A DNA stretch of 33,630 bases from a virus: IMG/VR virus record IMGVR_UViG_3300042509_002852, positions 1-33,630 of that record; one strand, 5' to 3'. Each line of letters starts with the position of its first letter. Position 1 is the stretch's first letter. The position numbers and the translations under genes are program-made. This document shows positions 24,066 to 31,053 of this stretch, in pieces. The notes under the pieces are model-generated. The model was not told the origin of the DNA, made no database searches, and saw only the letters and a program-made list of their open reading frames with translations.

Positions 24066-24430
24066 CGTACTGACAGCCGGGCGGTAAAAGACTGCCAGCC
24101 ACCGATCTTTGACAACCTATCTTTATTGCCAGCCCGATTATCGCGGCCAGGGTAATACTGTTAAAATTGAAGTGCGTCAAAAGTTAGTCGTGGTGGCCGG
24201 CTGGTTAGGGTCGTTTTTTACCGCAGGGATGCGGCAAAGTTCGGCAGGTTCCGCGGTCAGATATAGTCGTGAGCGCGGTTGGAGGTACGGCGAATGCCAC
24301 ACAAAGTAAATTTTACTTTTGTAAGTCGTCGTAAAACCCTGGTTTAAATCAGGGTCGGTCTCGCGGAAGGGGATCGCGAGGGCTTTTGACGCATTTAACA
24401 TAAAGCAAGCAATATCAAGCGGTTATCATC
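24066..24430. other. Gene-free region (365 bp) rich in inverted repeats
   Basis: No convincing gene. Visible structures: hairpin GGCGGT/ACTGCC (24080-24096); hairpin CCGCA/TGCGG (around 24220-24235); a TATAGT box near 24262; an AT-rich inverted repeat ACAAAGTAAA/TTTTACTTTTGT (24301-24322); a near-perfect 20-bp palindrome ACCCTGGTTTAAATCAGGGT (24336-24355); and CTCGCG/CGCGAG (about 24360-24382) followed by GGCTTTT. The last resembles a weak terminator or RNA stem. It could hold a small RNA, a promoter region or a replication/packaging site. The 66-codon TTG-start frame at 24109 has no ribosome site and is not annotated. Confidence 0.5.
24336..24355. repeat. 20-bp near-perfect palindrome
   Basis: ACCCTGGTTTAAATCAGGGT is an inverted repeat with a single imperfect pair (10-base arms, G-T type mismatch). 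It may be a protein-binding operator or the stem of an RNA. It sits centrally in the only long gene-free part of the window. Confidence 0.75.
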
Positions 24431-24787
24431 ATGTCTGACGAAAATTTGCACGCTATTGCCGTATTTATCAGTGCTTTCGGGGCCGCGGGCTTCGCAGGCT
24501 TGGCAACTCTTTTGCGGTTTGCCAAAAAACTGTCTAAACTTAATGTCATCAGCTCGATGCTTAACGCCGGTTTTCTGGGGTTAGCCATCGCACTGATTTG
24601 GTATCAAAATTACTGCCGGACAGAAAATGTATACGGCCTAATTGGGATTTGCGTGCTGGCCGGCATGGGCGGCTCGACGCTAACCGATTTGGCGATTTCG
24701 TTGTTATCTGGTGCCGGTATTAAAGTCATCATCCACCATGAACGTGATCATGAGGAGTTGCATCAACATGACAATGAACGTCCGTAA
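24431..24787 (+). CDS. Holin-like membrane protein (three TM)
   Basis: 118 residues. Hydrophobic segments at about 8-30, 42-60 and 68-90, with a basic loop (RFAKKLSKLN) after the first and a charged His-rich tail (IIHHERDHEELHQHDNE). This resembles LydA-type phage holins, which form holes for lysis, as judged by layout alone. The next small gene overlaps its 3' end. No endolysin gene is recognisable in the window. Confidence 0.6.
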   Translation: MSDENLHAIAVFISAFGAAGFAGLATLLRFAKKLSKLNVISSMLNAGFLGLAIALIWYQNYCRTENVYGLIGICVLAGMGGSTLTDLAISLLSGAGIKVIIHHERDHEELHQHDNERP

Positions 24788-24932
24788 ACAATTGAGTGTC
24801 GCCGCGTGGGGCGCCAGTGCGTTCTGTGCGGTGTTGCTGCTGCTGTCCGCACAGGCCATGGTCAACCATTGCGTGTCCGCTGTCCACGCGTCTTCGGCCA
24901 CGAGTGCTGAAGCGATCGGCGGCTCGCGTTGA
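24768..24932 (+). CDS. Small single-TM protein overlapping the holin-like gene
   Basis: 54 residues. ATG at 24768 has GAGGAG at 24752-24757 (10-base spacing), and it overlaps the last 20 bases of the holin-like gene. A single TM segment (about 11-30, ASAFCAVLLLLSAQA) is followed by an Ala/Ser-rich tail. An upstream in-frame start is not supported by a ribosome site. It may be an antiholin or lysis accessory. It ends 5 bases before the tRNA gene. Confidence 0.6.
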   Translation: MTMNVRKQLSVAAWGASAFCAVLLLLSAQAMVNHCVSAVHASSATSAEAIGGSR

Positions 24933-24937
24933 ATTAT

Positions 24938-25009
24938 TGCTCGGTGGCGCAACGGTAGCGCGGCGCACTGTTAATGCGATGGTTCTAGGTTCGAATCCTA
25001 GCCGAGCAG
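24938..25009 (+). tRNA. tRNA-Asn (anticodon GTT)
   Basis: A 72-nt cloverleaf. Acceptor TGCTCGG pairs with CCGAGCA; D arm GCGC/GCGC with loop AACGGTA; anticodon loop CTGTTAA with GTT at 24970-24972; T arm CTAGG/CCTAG with loop TTCGAAT; discriminator G at 25009. Two oddities: the first pair is T-A instead of the usual G-C, and the anticodon stem has a G-A mismatch at 27-43. CCA is not encoded. It lies between two protein genes and is only 16 bases before the next ATG. It is the only tRNA I see in the window. Confidence 0.9.
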
Positions 25010-25025
25010 CGTACAAGGAAAACCC

Positions 25026-26873
25026 ATGAACAGCTTATTCAGTCTTGATCCGCTGTTGTGGGAAACATCGTTGGAAGATCAAACCGTGTACCAGCTTGGC
25101 AACGCCATTGGCTGGCTTGGCCGCACGGGAACAAAGACGGCTGCAAATCATTCATTATCTGGCCGCTTGTATCTGGCAAAAAGCGGATGGCTTCTGCTAT
25201 CTGTGCCAAACGCGTTAGTCCGTGGATTATTTGACGCCTTGGTGGCGCCCGGGGCAGAACTGCCGTTGGCCGGCGCGATGAATGTGCCCAACGTTGACGC
25301 AGATCTTTTGAACGCCCATATTTCTGTGATGACTGCCGACGAAGTGCAGTCGGTGGGTGCCGATAAGATCAATGAGCGTGGCCACAACTTTGGCTACACA
25401 CTTGGGCCGTTAAAAGAAATAACCGTCCGAGGCATTAGCGGCGTAAGCAAAGTTTGGGCCGTGCAAGTCTCGAGCCCCGGCTTAACCGCAATTCGCAAGA
25501 GTTACGGATTGTCGCCGCTGCCGAAGGGCCATCCGTTTCACATCACGGTCGCAGTACGAAAAAAGAACGTGCTCGGCGACAATGAGGTACGCAAAGCCGC
25601 TGCCGCGGACCCGAGCCAGGTTGTGCTCGTAAGCGGGCATTCTGGGGCTGGCAAATCTACGCTGTCAAAAGCCCTAGCCGAAAAATTAAAACTGCCGCGC
25701 GTATCGGTCGATCAAGATCCCAATTTTCAAAAGTTTCTTGACGACAATACGCCGGATAATCATTTGCCAGCCGGCTCGCCCAAAGAACAAGACTTTCGGG
25801 CACTGATGCGGCAAACGGCTATGCAAACGTTGGAGAAAAACGACGGGCCTGCTGTGGTCGAGGGCGTGCAGCTGTCGTATCTTCCGCCTGAGATTTTAAG
25901 CAAATACAAAAGGGTGCATGTAAACCCGCCTGTCGAGCAGGCGTACGAACAACGCCTTAGCCGCACAAAACAGCGGTACGAAAAAGACCCCGCAAAAAAA
26001 TGGACGCCGGACGTCGAGCAAGAAAAAAAGCGTATTGCCGATCTTGTCTATAAGTTTCACACGCCCACGATTGCGGCGTATGACAAACTTCCGGGCACGC
26101 TGAAATACAAACCAGGGCAAGACCTTTCGGCCCTACTGCAAAAACTGCAAAGCCAGCAGAAACAGGCGGATCTGTTATCTGGTGGCGAAGCCGACGGCAA
26201 GGCCGATAATAAGTTTTTGAAAAAAGAATTAACTAGGGGAACACGGCATGAGCACGAGCACACCGACAACGATCAAATCGCCAAAGAAATTGCCAAGGAT
26301 CACTTGTCCGAAGACGCGGCCTACTACGACAAGCAAGAAAAAATAGAGAAAGCCGCGCAGCCCGAAATCCTCAAAGACCTTTTAGCGGCAAAAGAACATT
26401 CGGATAACAAGCGCTACGACCACAAGGCCGCGATCATTCGGCGCTTGATGGCACAATCGCCTGATGACTGGGTAATCGACGACGCTAAGCCGAAATACAA
26501 AGGCATTACCCACCGGCCCACGAATTTCAGGCTCCACATAGATCCGACCGTTATTCCGGCTGGCGTAAAAGCCGCGGCGAACAGCGTGTATTTAAATGAA
26601 CTGCGGAACTCGGTATTTGGCCGCGGTCCTTTCGCGTATGACATGCAGAAGCCTGTGTTTGAGAACATCCGTAATCACATGGCTGAAATTAAAAGACGGG
26701 GCGACTGGATGCTGCAAGCCCAGCGGAATAATCAGTCGTATCAGGCGTTTATTAACCCGGCTTATCGCCATCAATTAGCCCTGCAGGCTTTTCACGGCAA
26801 TATGCCGCAGCCATCAATCGTAGATCAAACAATCGAGCGGTTTGGCGGCAACTTTTTAGGAACACCGCGATGA
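25026..26873 (+). CDS. 2H-phosphoesterase + P-loop kinase + DUF5661-like fusion protein
   Basis: 615 residues. The N-terminal part (about 45-180) has two His-x-Ser/Thr motifs, HISV (98-101) and HITV (172-175), the signature of 2H phosphoesterases (cyclic phosphodiesterases and ligase-like enzymes). A P-loop kinase domain follows with Walker A GHSGAGKST (204-212), like polynucleotide kinase or zeta-toxin kinases. Around 395-440, TRGTRHEHEHTDNDQ and AKDHLSEDAAYY resemble DUF5661. The C-terminal 170 residues are helical and charged; their family is unknown. A fused 3' cyclic-phosphate processor and 5' kinase recalls the repair halves of fungal tRNA ligase, but no ligase domain is seen. The tRNA-Asn gene lies just upstream. 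Confidence 0.78.
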   Translation: MNSLFSLDPLLWETSLEDQTVYQLGNAIGWLGRTGTKTAANHSLSGRLYLAKSGWLLLSVPNALVRGLFDALVAPGAELPLAGAMNVPNVDADLLNAHISVMTADEVQSVGADKINERGHNFGYTLGPLKEITVRGISGVSKVWAVQVSSPGLTAIRKSYGLSPLPKGHPFHITVAVRKKNVLGDNEVRKAAAADPSQVVLVSGHSGAGKSTLSKALAEKLKLPRVSVDQDPNFQKFLDDNTPDNHLPAGSPKEQDFRALMRQTAMQTLEKNDGPAVVEGVQLSYLPPEILSKYKRVHVNPPVEQAYEQRLSRTKQRYEKDPAKKWTPDVEQEKKRIADLVYKFHTPTIAAYDKLPGTLKYKPGQDLSALLQKLQSQQKQADLLSGGEADGKADNKFLKKELTRGTRHEHEHTDNDQIAKEIAKDHLSEDAAYYDKQEKIEKAAQPEILKDLLAAKEHSDNKRYDHKAAIIRRLMAQSPDDWVIDDAKPKYKGITHRPTNFRLHIDPTVIPAGVKAAANSVYLNELRNSVFGRGPFAYDMQKPVFENIRNHMAEIKRRGDWMLQAQRNNQSYQAFINPAYRHQLALQAFHGNMPQPSIVDQTIERFGGNFLGTPR

Positions 26874-27115
26874 GCAAAATAAACTGGCCCTGGCAGCCAA
26901 AGCCGAAACCTTCGCCGACACCAGACGTAACGCCGGACAAGCCGTCGCCGCAATGGATGCGTGCATTGCTGCTGTTTCGTAAAATACCTATTCAGAAATT
27001 GTTCCCGGCATTGACTCTGACGTCGTTTATTGTTTTTTTAGCTCTCAGCGGTCTGATTGCCTGGATTGTCGTAATTCTGGCTTTTGCCGTGCAGTTATTT
27101 CGAGTGTTAACGTGA
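26870..27115 (+). CDS. Small membrane protein with Pro-rich N-terminus
   Basis: 81 residues. The ATG overlaps the preceding stop (ATGA). A Pro/Lys-rich start (WPWQPKPKPSPTPDVTPDKP) precedes one or two TM segments (about 44-78). Its stop overlaps the next ATG. No family recognised; a membrane anchor or spacer role is likely. Confidence 0.7.
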   Translation: MSKINWPWQPKPKPSPTPDVTPDKPSPQWMRALLLFRKIPIQKLFPALTLTSFIVFLALSGLIAWIVVILAFAVQLFRVLT

Positions 27116-28107
27116 TGCAGCCGTCGCACGATATTTCCGCGTGGGAACAGGTACCCAACAGGGTGGCTGCGTTGCTGCCTGTTGTGGCACACATTAAAGC
27201 CGCCCACGTTGACGCCGTAAAAGACACCGGCTTACTGAGCACCAGTTTTGTCACGTGGCGTCCGGCGACCAATACACTGACTGTGTACGCGAGTCACGAC
27301 CCGAGCAGCGAAACCCAACAAAAGTACGCAGCGGCTATGCCGCAATGGTCGTGTGTATTTCAGCGTTTAGCGCCCCTGAACATTGCCGAAGAGATTGTTG
27401 TAAAAAAAGCAGGCATTACCGGTATCGCGCCAACATTTGATGCCGCACAAAACGCGCTTGGCGGGCCAACCCCTCTGACCAACGCTATTGTTACGGGCTT
27501 GGCTGCTGGCGGTCTTGGGTATGGTGCCGGCACACTGATTGAAAACTTATTCCCGGAGCGCTACTTAGAGCGCGGTAAGCTGCGAAATACGCTGGCGCTT
27601 ATCGGCGGCTTGGGCGGCGTTGGCCTTGGGGCGAACAATGCGGCAGCGAATGCGCGAGCCAAAAATACAAGTTTTTTGCGTGGCTGGACAATTAAAAACT
27701 CGCAGTTTGGCGTTTACGCGCCAGAATTGAATCCGGCTATTCCCGGTGACTCGGGCATCATGGCGCCGTCGGTTAATATCCAACAATTTAACAACGCAGT
27801 TTGGAACGACGCCCGTAAAGGTTTTTATAACGGGTTTGAAAATCACACACCGCCGGCTTATGCCGCTGCGGCAAGCGGCATGATGACTGGTTTAGGCACT
27901 GGTCTACAGTCGCCGATTATCAGGCCGTCTGATGTTATTAACGGTATCGCGTCCGCCGGCGTTGGCCTAGCCACCGCGACGATGGCCGGCAAAGCGTTGT
28001 CTGCAATGGCCGGCTTAACGCCGCTAGCCCAAGAGAAACTCCAGGACATGGGGTTATGGGGCGGAATGATGCACGCTATTGTGCCATCTATGTTAGGCAT
28101 GCGCTGA
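27115..28107 (+). CDS. Glycine-zipper protein with soluble N-terminal region
   Basis: 330 residues from the ATG at 27115 (overlapping the previous TGA). Residues 1-100 look like a folded soluble region (VAHIKAAHVDAVKDTG, LTVYASHDPSS). Glycine-rich hydrophobic stretches lie at about 120-145 (AIVTGLAAGGLGYGAG) and 162-185 (LALIGGLGGVGLGANNA), around a charged loop (ERYLERGKLRN), giving a hairpin. Further Gly/Ala stretches follow (about 245-310). It has no FG tag. It is another candidate virion or ejection-type membrane protein. Confidence 0.75.
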   Translation: MQPSHDISAWEQVPNRVAALLPVVAHIKAAHVDAVKDTGLLSTSFVTWRPATNTLTVYASHDPSSETQQKYAAAMPQWSCVFQRLAPLNIAEEIVVKKAGITGIAPTFDAAQNALGGPTPLTNAIVTGLAAGGLGYGAGTLIENLFPERYLERGKLRNTLALIGGLGGVGLGANNAAANARAKNTSFLRGWTIKNSQFGVYAPELNPAIPGDSGIMAPSVNIQQFNNAVWNDARKGFYNGFENHTPPAYAAAASGMMTGLGTGLQSPIIRPSDVINGIASAGVGLATATMAGKALSAMAGLTPLAQEKLQDMGLWGGMMHAIVPSMLGMR

Positions 28108-28131
28108 CGTGCTTGCGAATTTGTAACTGTT

Positions 28132-28157
28132 AAGGCACAATATAGTGTTGTGCTTTT
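28132..28157 (+). promoter_or_regulatory. Hairpin with TATAGTG loop before the 28173 gene
   Basis: A 9-bp stem (AAGGCACAA with TTGTGCTTT, one G-T pair) encloses the loop TATAGTG, whose TATAGT could be a -10 box. The arm ends in TTTT, so it could equally be a weak terminator for the upstream gene. AGGAGG for the next gene follows at 28163-28168. Confidence 0.5.
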
Positions 28158-28172
28158 ACTCTAGGAGGCTCT

Positions 28173-28547
28173 ATGTCGACACGTAAAGTAAGCGTTGATA
28201 CTGTCCGCGAAGAAATGCGGATGTTAAATGAGGCGGCCAACAACACCGCCGAAACGGGCGTTGGAAACTGGATGTCGTCTGATTTTTGGACAATGGCTGG
28301 TTCGGCTGTGGCTAATCTTGTGGCTGTGGCTGTGCTTATTGGCTGGGTCAGCAACACAACAGCTGCTGAGCTGACGCAGGCGTTGACCGCCGTCGTGGGT
28401 GCGACGCAGGTCATTGTTGTGAACGCGGCATTGGTGTGGAAGTATCTGTCGAACCGCAATCAACTGCGGGCGACTATCCTGAGCCATCGCTACCACTATT
28501 TGGAAGCGACCACCATTGAAAAAATGCGGATGACCGCACAGCAATAA
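28173..28547 (+). CDS. Holin-like two-TM protein
   Basis: 124 residues with a near-ideal AGGAGG just upstream. A polar N-terminus (about 1-40) is followed by two hydrophobic segments (about 44-66 and 76-94), then a basic tail (KYLSNRNQLRA). Two-TM layout and size fit a class II-type holin, but many small phage proteins look like this. It is followed by the next gene after one base. Confidence 0.55.
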   Translation: MSTRKVSVDTVREEMRMLNEAANNTAETGVGNWMSSDFWTMAGSAVANLVAVAVLIGWVSNTTAAELTQALTAVVGATQVIVVNAALVWKYLSNRNQLRATILSHRYHYLEATTIEKMRMTAQQ

Positions 28548-28548
28548 C

Positions 28549-28953
28549 ATGACAAACGGAGATCTCCAAAAGCGGGTCGATGCTTCGCCGCGTTTGTCGG
28601 CACTGCGGGATCGACTTACAAACGAGTTGGTGTTTCGGGCTGACAACTCAGTTCAGTTCGACCCGCTTTTGGTACTCGCGATTATTTCGTTGATGCTGCA
28701 GATTATCTATTACTGCCGAGAGTTGCGAAAACCCGACGAGATTAAACAAGACATCAAAGACATTCGATCGTTGCCCGCCCGCAAACTAATTCGTTTGCGG
28801 CGCCGGGCAAACCTTTTGTGGCGCGACTGTTGTGCGGACAAACAGGACAGCCGGCACGACGCTAACCCTATTTTGACGGCACTTTACGAACTGGGCGAGT
28901 CGGCTGATGACGCCACGCTGGACGAATTAATCGAACTAGCGAAAGAACAATAA
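28549..28953 (+). CDS. Single-TM phage protein with Cys-containing C-terminus
   Basis: 134 residues. One hydrophobic segment (about 38-57, PLLVLAIISLMLQIIYYC) is flanked by charged regions. The C-terminal part has RLRRRANLLWRDCC and a helical acidic tail. I have seen related layouts in phage virion gene clusters but no function is known. The matrixin gene starts 12 bases downstream with GGTGACAC before its ATG. Confidence 0.65.
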   Translation: MTNGDLQKRVDASPRLSALRDRLTNELVFRADNSVQFDPLLVLAIISLMLQIIYYCRELRKPDEIKQDIKDIRSLPARKLIRLRRRANLLWRDCCADKQDSRHDANPILTALYELGESADDATLDELIELAKEQ

Positions 28954-28965
28954 AGGTGACACAGT

Positions 28966-29787
28966 ATGGCAAGGACGCCAAAAAAACAAAAAAACGAAAT
29001 TCTCTCCGCTAATGAAACACTGAAAAAACTCTTTGACCTTGGTTACTTTGGTGAAACACCGTGGGCGAAGGTTAAGACAATTCGCGGGGCCGATTTATCG
29101 CGGGCTGTAAAAGCCTATCAGGAGTTTAACGGCCTGGAGCCGACCGGCGCCGTTGAGCCACGCACTGCTAGTCGCATTCACAGGCCGCGATGCGGGCTAC
29201 CAGATTTTAATCTGACGGCGCCTGGCGGTGCTCCGTGCAAGTGGCTGCATAAAAAGATTACGTACTATCACGACATTACGCTTCCAGGCGTAACAGACGA
29301 GCAGGTTAAAGAAGCGTACGACATTGCTTTTTCGCAGTGGGCCGAAGTTTGCGATATTGAGCCGACCCGCGTTGACGGCTCAGATAAAGCAAACATTTAT
29401 GCTCGATCAGGCGTTGGCCGTGCTAGCGGATTAGATAACAAGGGCGGCACGCTGGCCTGGAGCGAATTACCGTGCGGCGTAACTGAAAACGTGCAATTAG
29501 ATCAGATGTTCGACGAGGCCGAGCCGTGGTCATTTAATATGGCCGTAGCGGTGATCTGCCACGAACTTGGGCACGCGCTTGGTTTGCCACATTTAAATTC
29601 TGGCAATTTAATGGCGCCTTATTACGATCCAAATGTAACTGGCCCACAAAAGGGCGACATTAAAGAAATTGTCAAACTATACGGTAAGCGTAAAGAAAAA
29701 TACGCAATTACAAAAGACGCTGCGCCGCATATTCACGGTACATTAGTCATTAATGGGCGGCCGTACGTGCTCGTGCCGCAAACTTGA
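28966..29787 (+). CDS. Matrixin-type metalloprotease with MMP-like prodomain and cysteine switch
   Basis: 273 residues. Residues about 15-72 form a peptidoglycan-binding-like helical prodomain (LKKLFDLGYFGE to VEPRTASRIH). Next comes PRCGLPDF, with Cys76, which matches the 'cysteine switch' of animal matrix metalloproteases that keeps the enzyme inactive. The catalytic domain has HELGHALGLPH (199-209), giving three zinc His and Glu200, and SGNLMAP with Met216 as the Met-turn. There is no signal peptide. So this is a latent zinc protease, probably activated by cleavage or thiol chemistry. Only weak ribosome-site similarity (AAGG) precedes the ATG. Confidence 0.93.
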   Translation: MARTPKKQKNEILSANETLKKLFDLGYFGETPWAKVKTIRGADLSRAVKAYQEFNGLEPTGAVEPRTASRIHRPRCGLPDFNLTAPGGAPCKWLHKKITYYHDITLPGVTDEQVKEAYDIAFSQWAEVCDIEPTRVDGSDKANIYARSGVGRASGLDNKGGTLAWSELPCGVTENVQLDQMFDEAEPWSFNMAVAVICHELGHALGLPHLNSGNLMAPYYDPNVTGPQKGDIKEIVKLYGKRKEKYAITKDAAPHIHGTLVINGRPYVLVPQT

Positions 29788-29813
29788 TAGAATAACTGTT
29801 TTGGAGGTAACCT

Positions 29814-30092
29814 ATGACTGCGTTTCAAATAGTAGCGAGTGTAGTGTTTGTTGCTGTAATGCTGGCGGCATACCGACAGCAGATTGCGTCGTTGCTGACT
29901 AAAACTGTCGGTGCAGAGAGGGCACCGGAAGTACAGCAATCGATCGCCGTTATGCTCGTTAACGATATCGTTGCGGTTACAAACCTGCGCGATAAACTTT
30001 CTGCCGAAGACTGCCCCGAAGGCGTTGAGGCGTGCACGAATCTTCTTCGCGTTATTGTTGAGCACAAGCAACCGTCGAAAGGTGTTGTATGA
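29814..30092 (+). CDS. Small single-TM protein
   Basis: 92 residues, with GGAGG 7 bases before the ATG. An N-terminal TM segment (about 3-20) is followed by a helical, moderately acidic domain (about 30-92). Its stop overlaps the ATG of the next gene (ATGA). TAGAAT at 29788-29793 may be a -10 box, with no clear -35. No known family. Confidence 0.7.
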   Translation: MTAFQIVASVVFVAVMLAAYRQQIASLLTKTVGAERAPEVQQSIAVMLVNDIVAVTNLRDKLSAEDCPEGVEACTNLLRVIVEHKQPSKGVV

Positions 30093-30526
30093 AAAGGTTA
30101 GTTTGGTTGGCCGGTCTAGTACTGTTGGCCTCGTTTGCTGAGCCGTATATTCGCGGCACATATCAGCAGGCGCCGGTTGTTGTCGAAGACAGCAGCACTG
30201 ACAAGACTGATCCGACAATCCAAAAATTGCTTGCCGACGCTGCAGCTGCTGACAAGGCGGACGTTCGCGGCATATACAAAGCATTACGGGCTGTCGTTAA
30301 TCGCGATGCCGGCAAGCGCGTCGTAACGACCGAGCAGTGGAGCGATCTGCAGGAGAACACGCTGCAACTCGCAATCACACAGGTGAATAAGTATCCAGGA
30401 TTAGATGAGGCAATTGAGCAAGTATTTTTGACCACGCTCGGAACAGACGACGTGCTGCCGGGCAACGAACAGACGCGCTCAAAGATTGTTGAAGCGTGCG
30501 ACGTCATTATTAACTCGGCCAAATAA
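30089..30526 (+). CDS. Exported or anchored small protein
   Basis: 145 residues. The first 18 residues (MKRLVWLAGLVLLASFAEP) look like a signal peptide or anchor. The rest is helical and acidic (about 40-145), with no recognised domain. It overlaps both neighbours: ATGA with the gene before and TAATG with the gene after. Probably an envelope-located partner of the 29814 product. Confidence 0.68.
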   Translation: MKRLVWLAGLVLLASFAEPYIRGTYQQAPVVVEDSSTDKTDPTIQKLLADAAAADKADVRGIYKALRAVVNRDAGKRVVTTEQWSDLQENTLQLAITQVNKYPGLDEAIEQVFLTTLGTDDVLPGNEQTRSKIVEACDVIINSAK

Positions 30527-31038
30527 TGCCTTCGTTGTTTACACTTTTTGTTGTAGTATGTTTAGTTGCGTGGCTTGTCCTTATACTGCGAGGACAAGAA
30601 CCGCCCGTGGCCCCGCAGTATTTACGTTGTATCCAAGTAAGGAGAGAATACATGGCAGATCTTTTAACATATGCGGTTGTCGTAGCACCGCCGACCGATT
30701 CTGACGTAGTAACACGCGTTTTCTCTGTTGACGTTAACGGTGAAAACAAGGGTGCGACTTCTTTTGCTGGCAACTCGGTTGATCTCGGCACAGTAACTGT
30801 TCCGCAGAACGCTGAGGTTGTCTTAACGCTCGTCGACGTTGACGATGCGGGTAACTCGTCGGTACCGGCATTTCACCGCTTCGTAGCGGTAGACACGCTG
30901 CCGCCGGGCCAGCCTGGTGGTTTTGTGATCACGCTGGTTGGCGAAAAAGCAGCACCGGAAGTAACGCCGGAACCGGAAGTAACGCCGGAACCGGAAGTAA
31001 CGCCGGAACCGGAAGTCACCCCTGACGCTGACGCTTGA
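30526..31038 (+). CDS. Ig/Fn3-like phage protein with two possible in-frame starts
   Basis: The frame opens at 30526 (170 residues) with a TM segment (MPSLFTLFVVVCLVAWLVLI). A second ATG at 30652 (128 residues, MADLLTYAVV) has AAGGAG at 30640-30645 and 6-base spacing, much stronger than the TAATG coupling at 30526. The 128-residue form looks like a complete beta-sandwich-type protein (YAVVVAPPTDSDVV, LVDVDDAGNSSVPAF) ending in a PEV repeat. Both starts may be used: a membrane-anchored form and a soluble one. A hairpin with a TATACT loop at 30574-30598 lies between them. The 30652 start is the safer one. Confidence 0.7.
   Translation: MPSLFTLFVVVCLVAWLVLILRGQEPPVAPQYLRCIQVRREYMADLLTYAVVVAPPTDSDVVTRVFSVDVNGENKGATSFAGNSVDLGTVTVPQNAEVVLTLVDVDDAGNSSVPAFHRFVAVDTLPPGQPGGFVITLVGEKAAPEVTPEPEVTPEPEVTPEPEVTPDADA
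30574..30598 (+). promoter_or_regulatory. Internal hairpin with TATACT loop
   Basis: A perfect 8-bp stem (CTTGTCCT/AGGACAAG) encloses the loop TATACTGCG. TATACT (30582-30587) could be a -10 box for a transcript that starts before the inner ribosome site at 30640. It may also be a hairpin that blocks or regulates translation of the longer form. Confidence 0.45.
30961..31014 (+). repeat. 18-bp tandem repeat (three copies)
   Basis: GTAACGCCGGAACCGGAA is repeated three times without change, encoding VTPEPE units near the C-terminus of the Ig-like protein. A partial unit follows. This is an unstable, slippage-prone linker that can change length. Confidence 0.9.
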
Positions 31039-31053
31039 TTTTGGAGAGACGCC

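Noticed and set aside
24109-24309. 66-codon frame with a TTG start in the gene-free region
   Set aside because: No ribosome site, no recognisable domain and it crosses likely structured DNA.
30961-31014. Possible CRISPR-like short repeats
   Set aside because: The 18-bp repeats are adjacent with no spacers and encode a PEV-type linker in frame.
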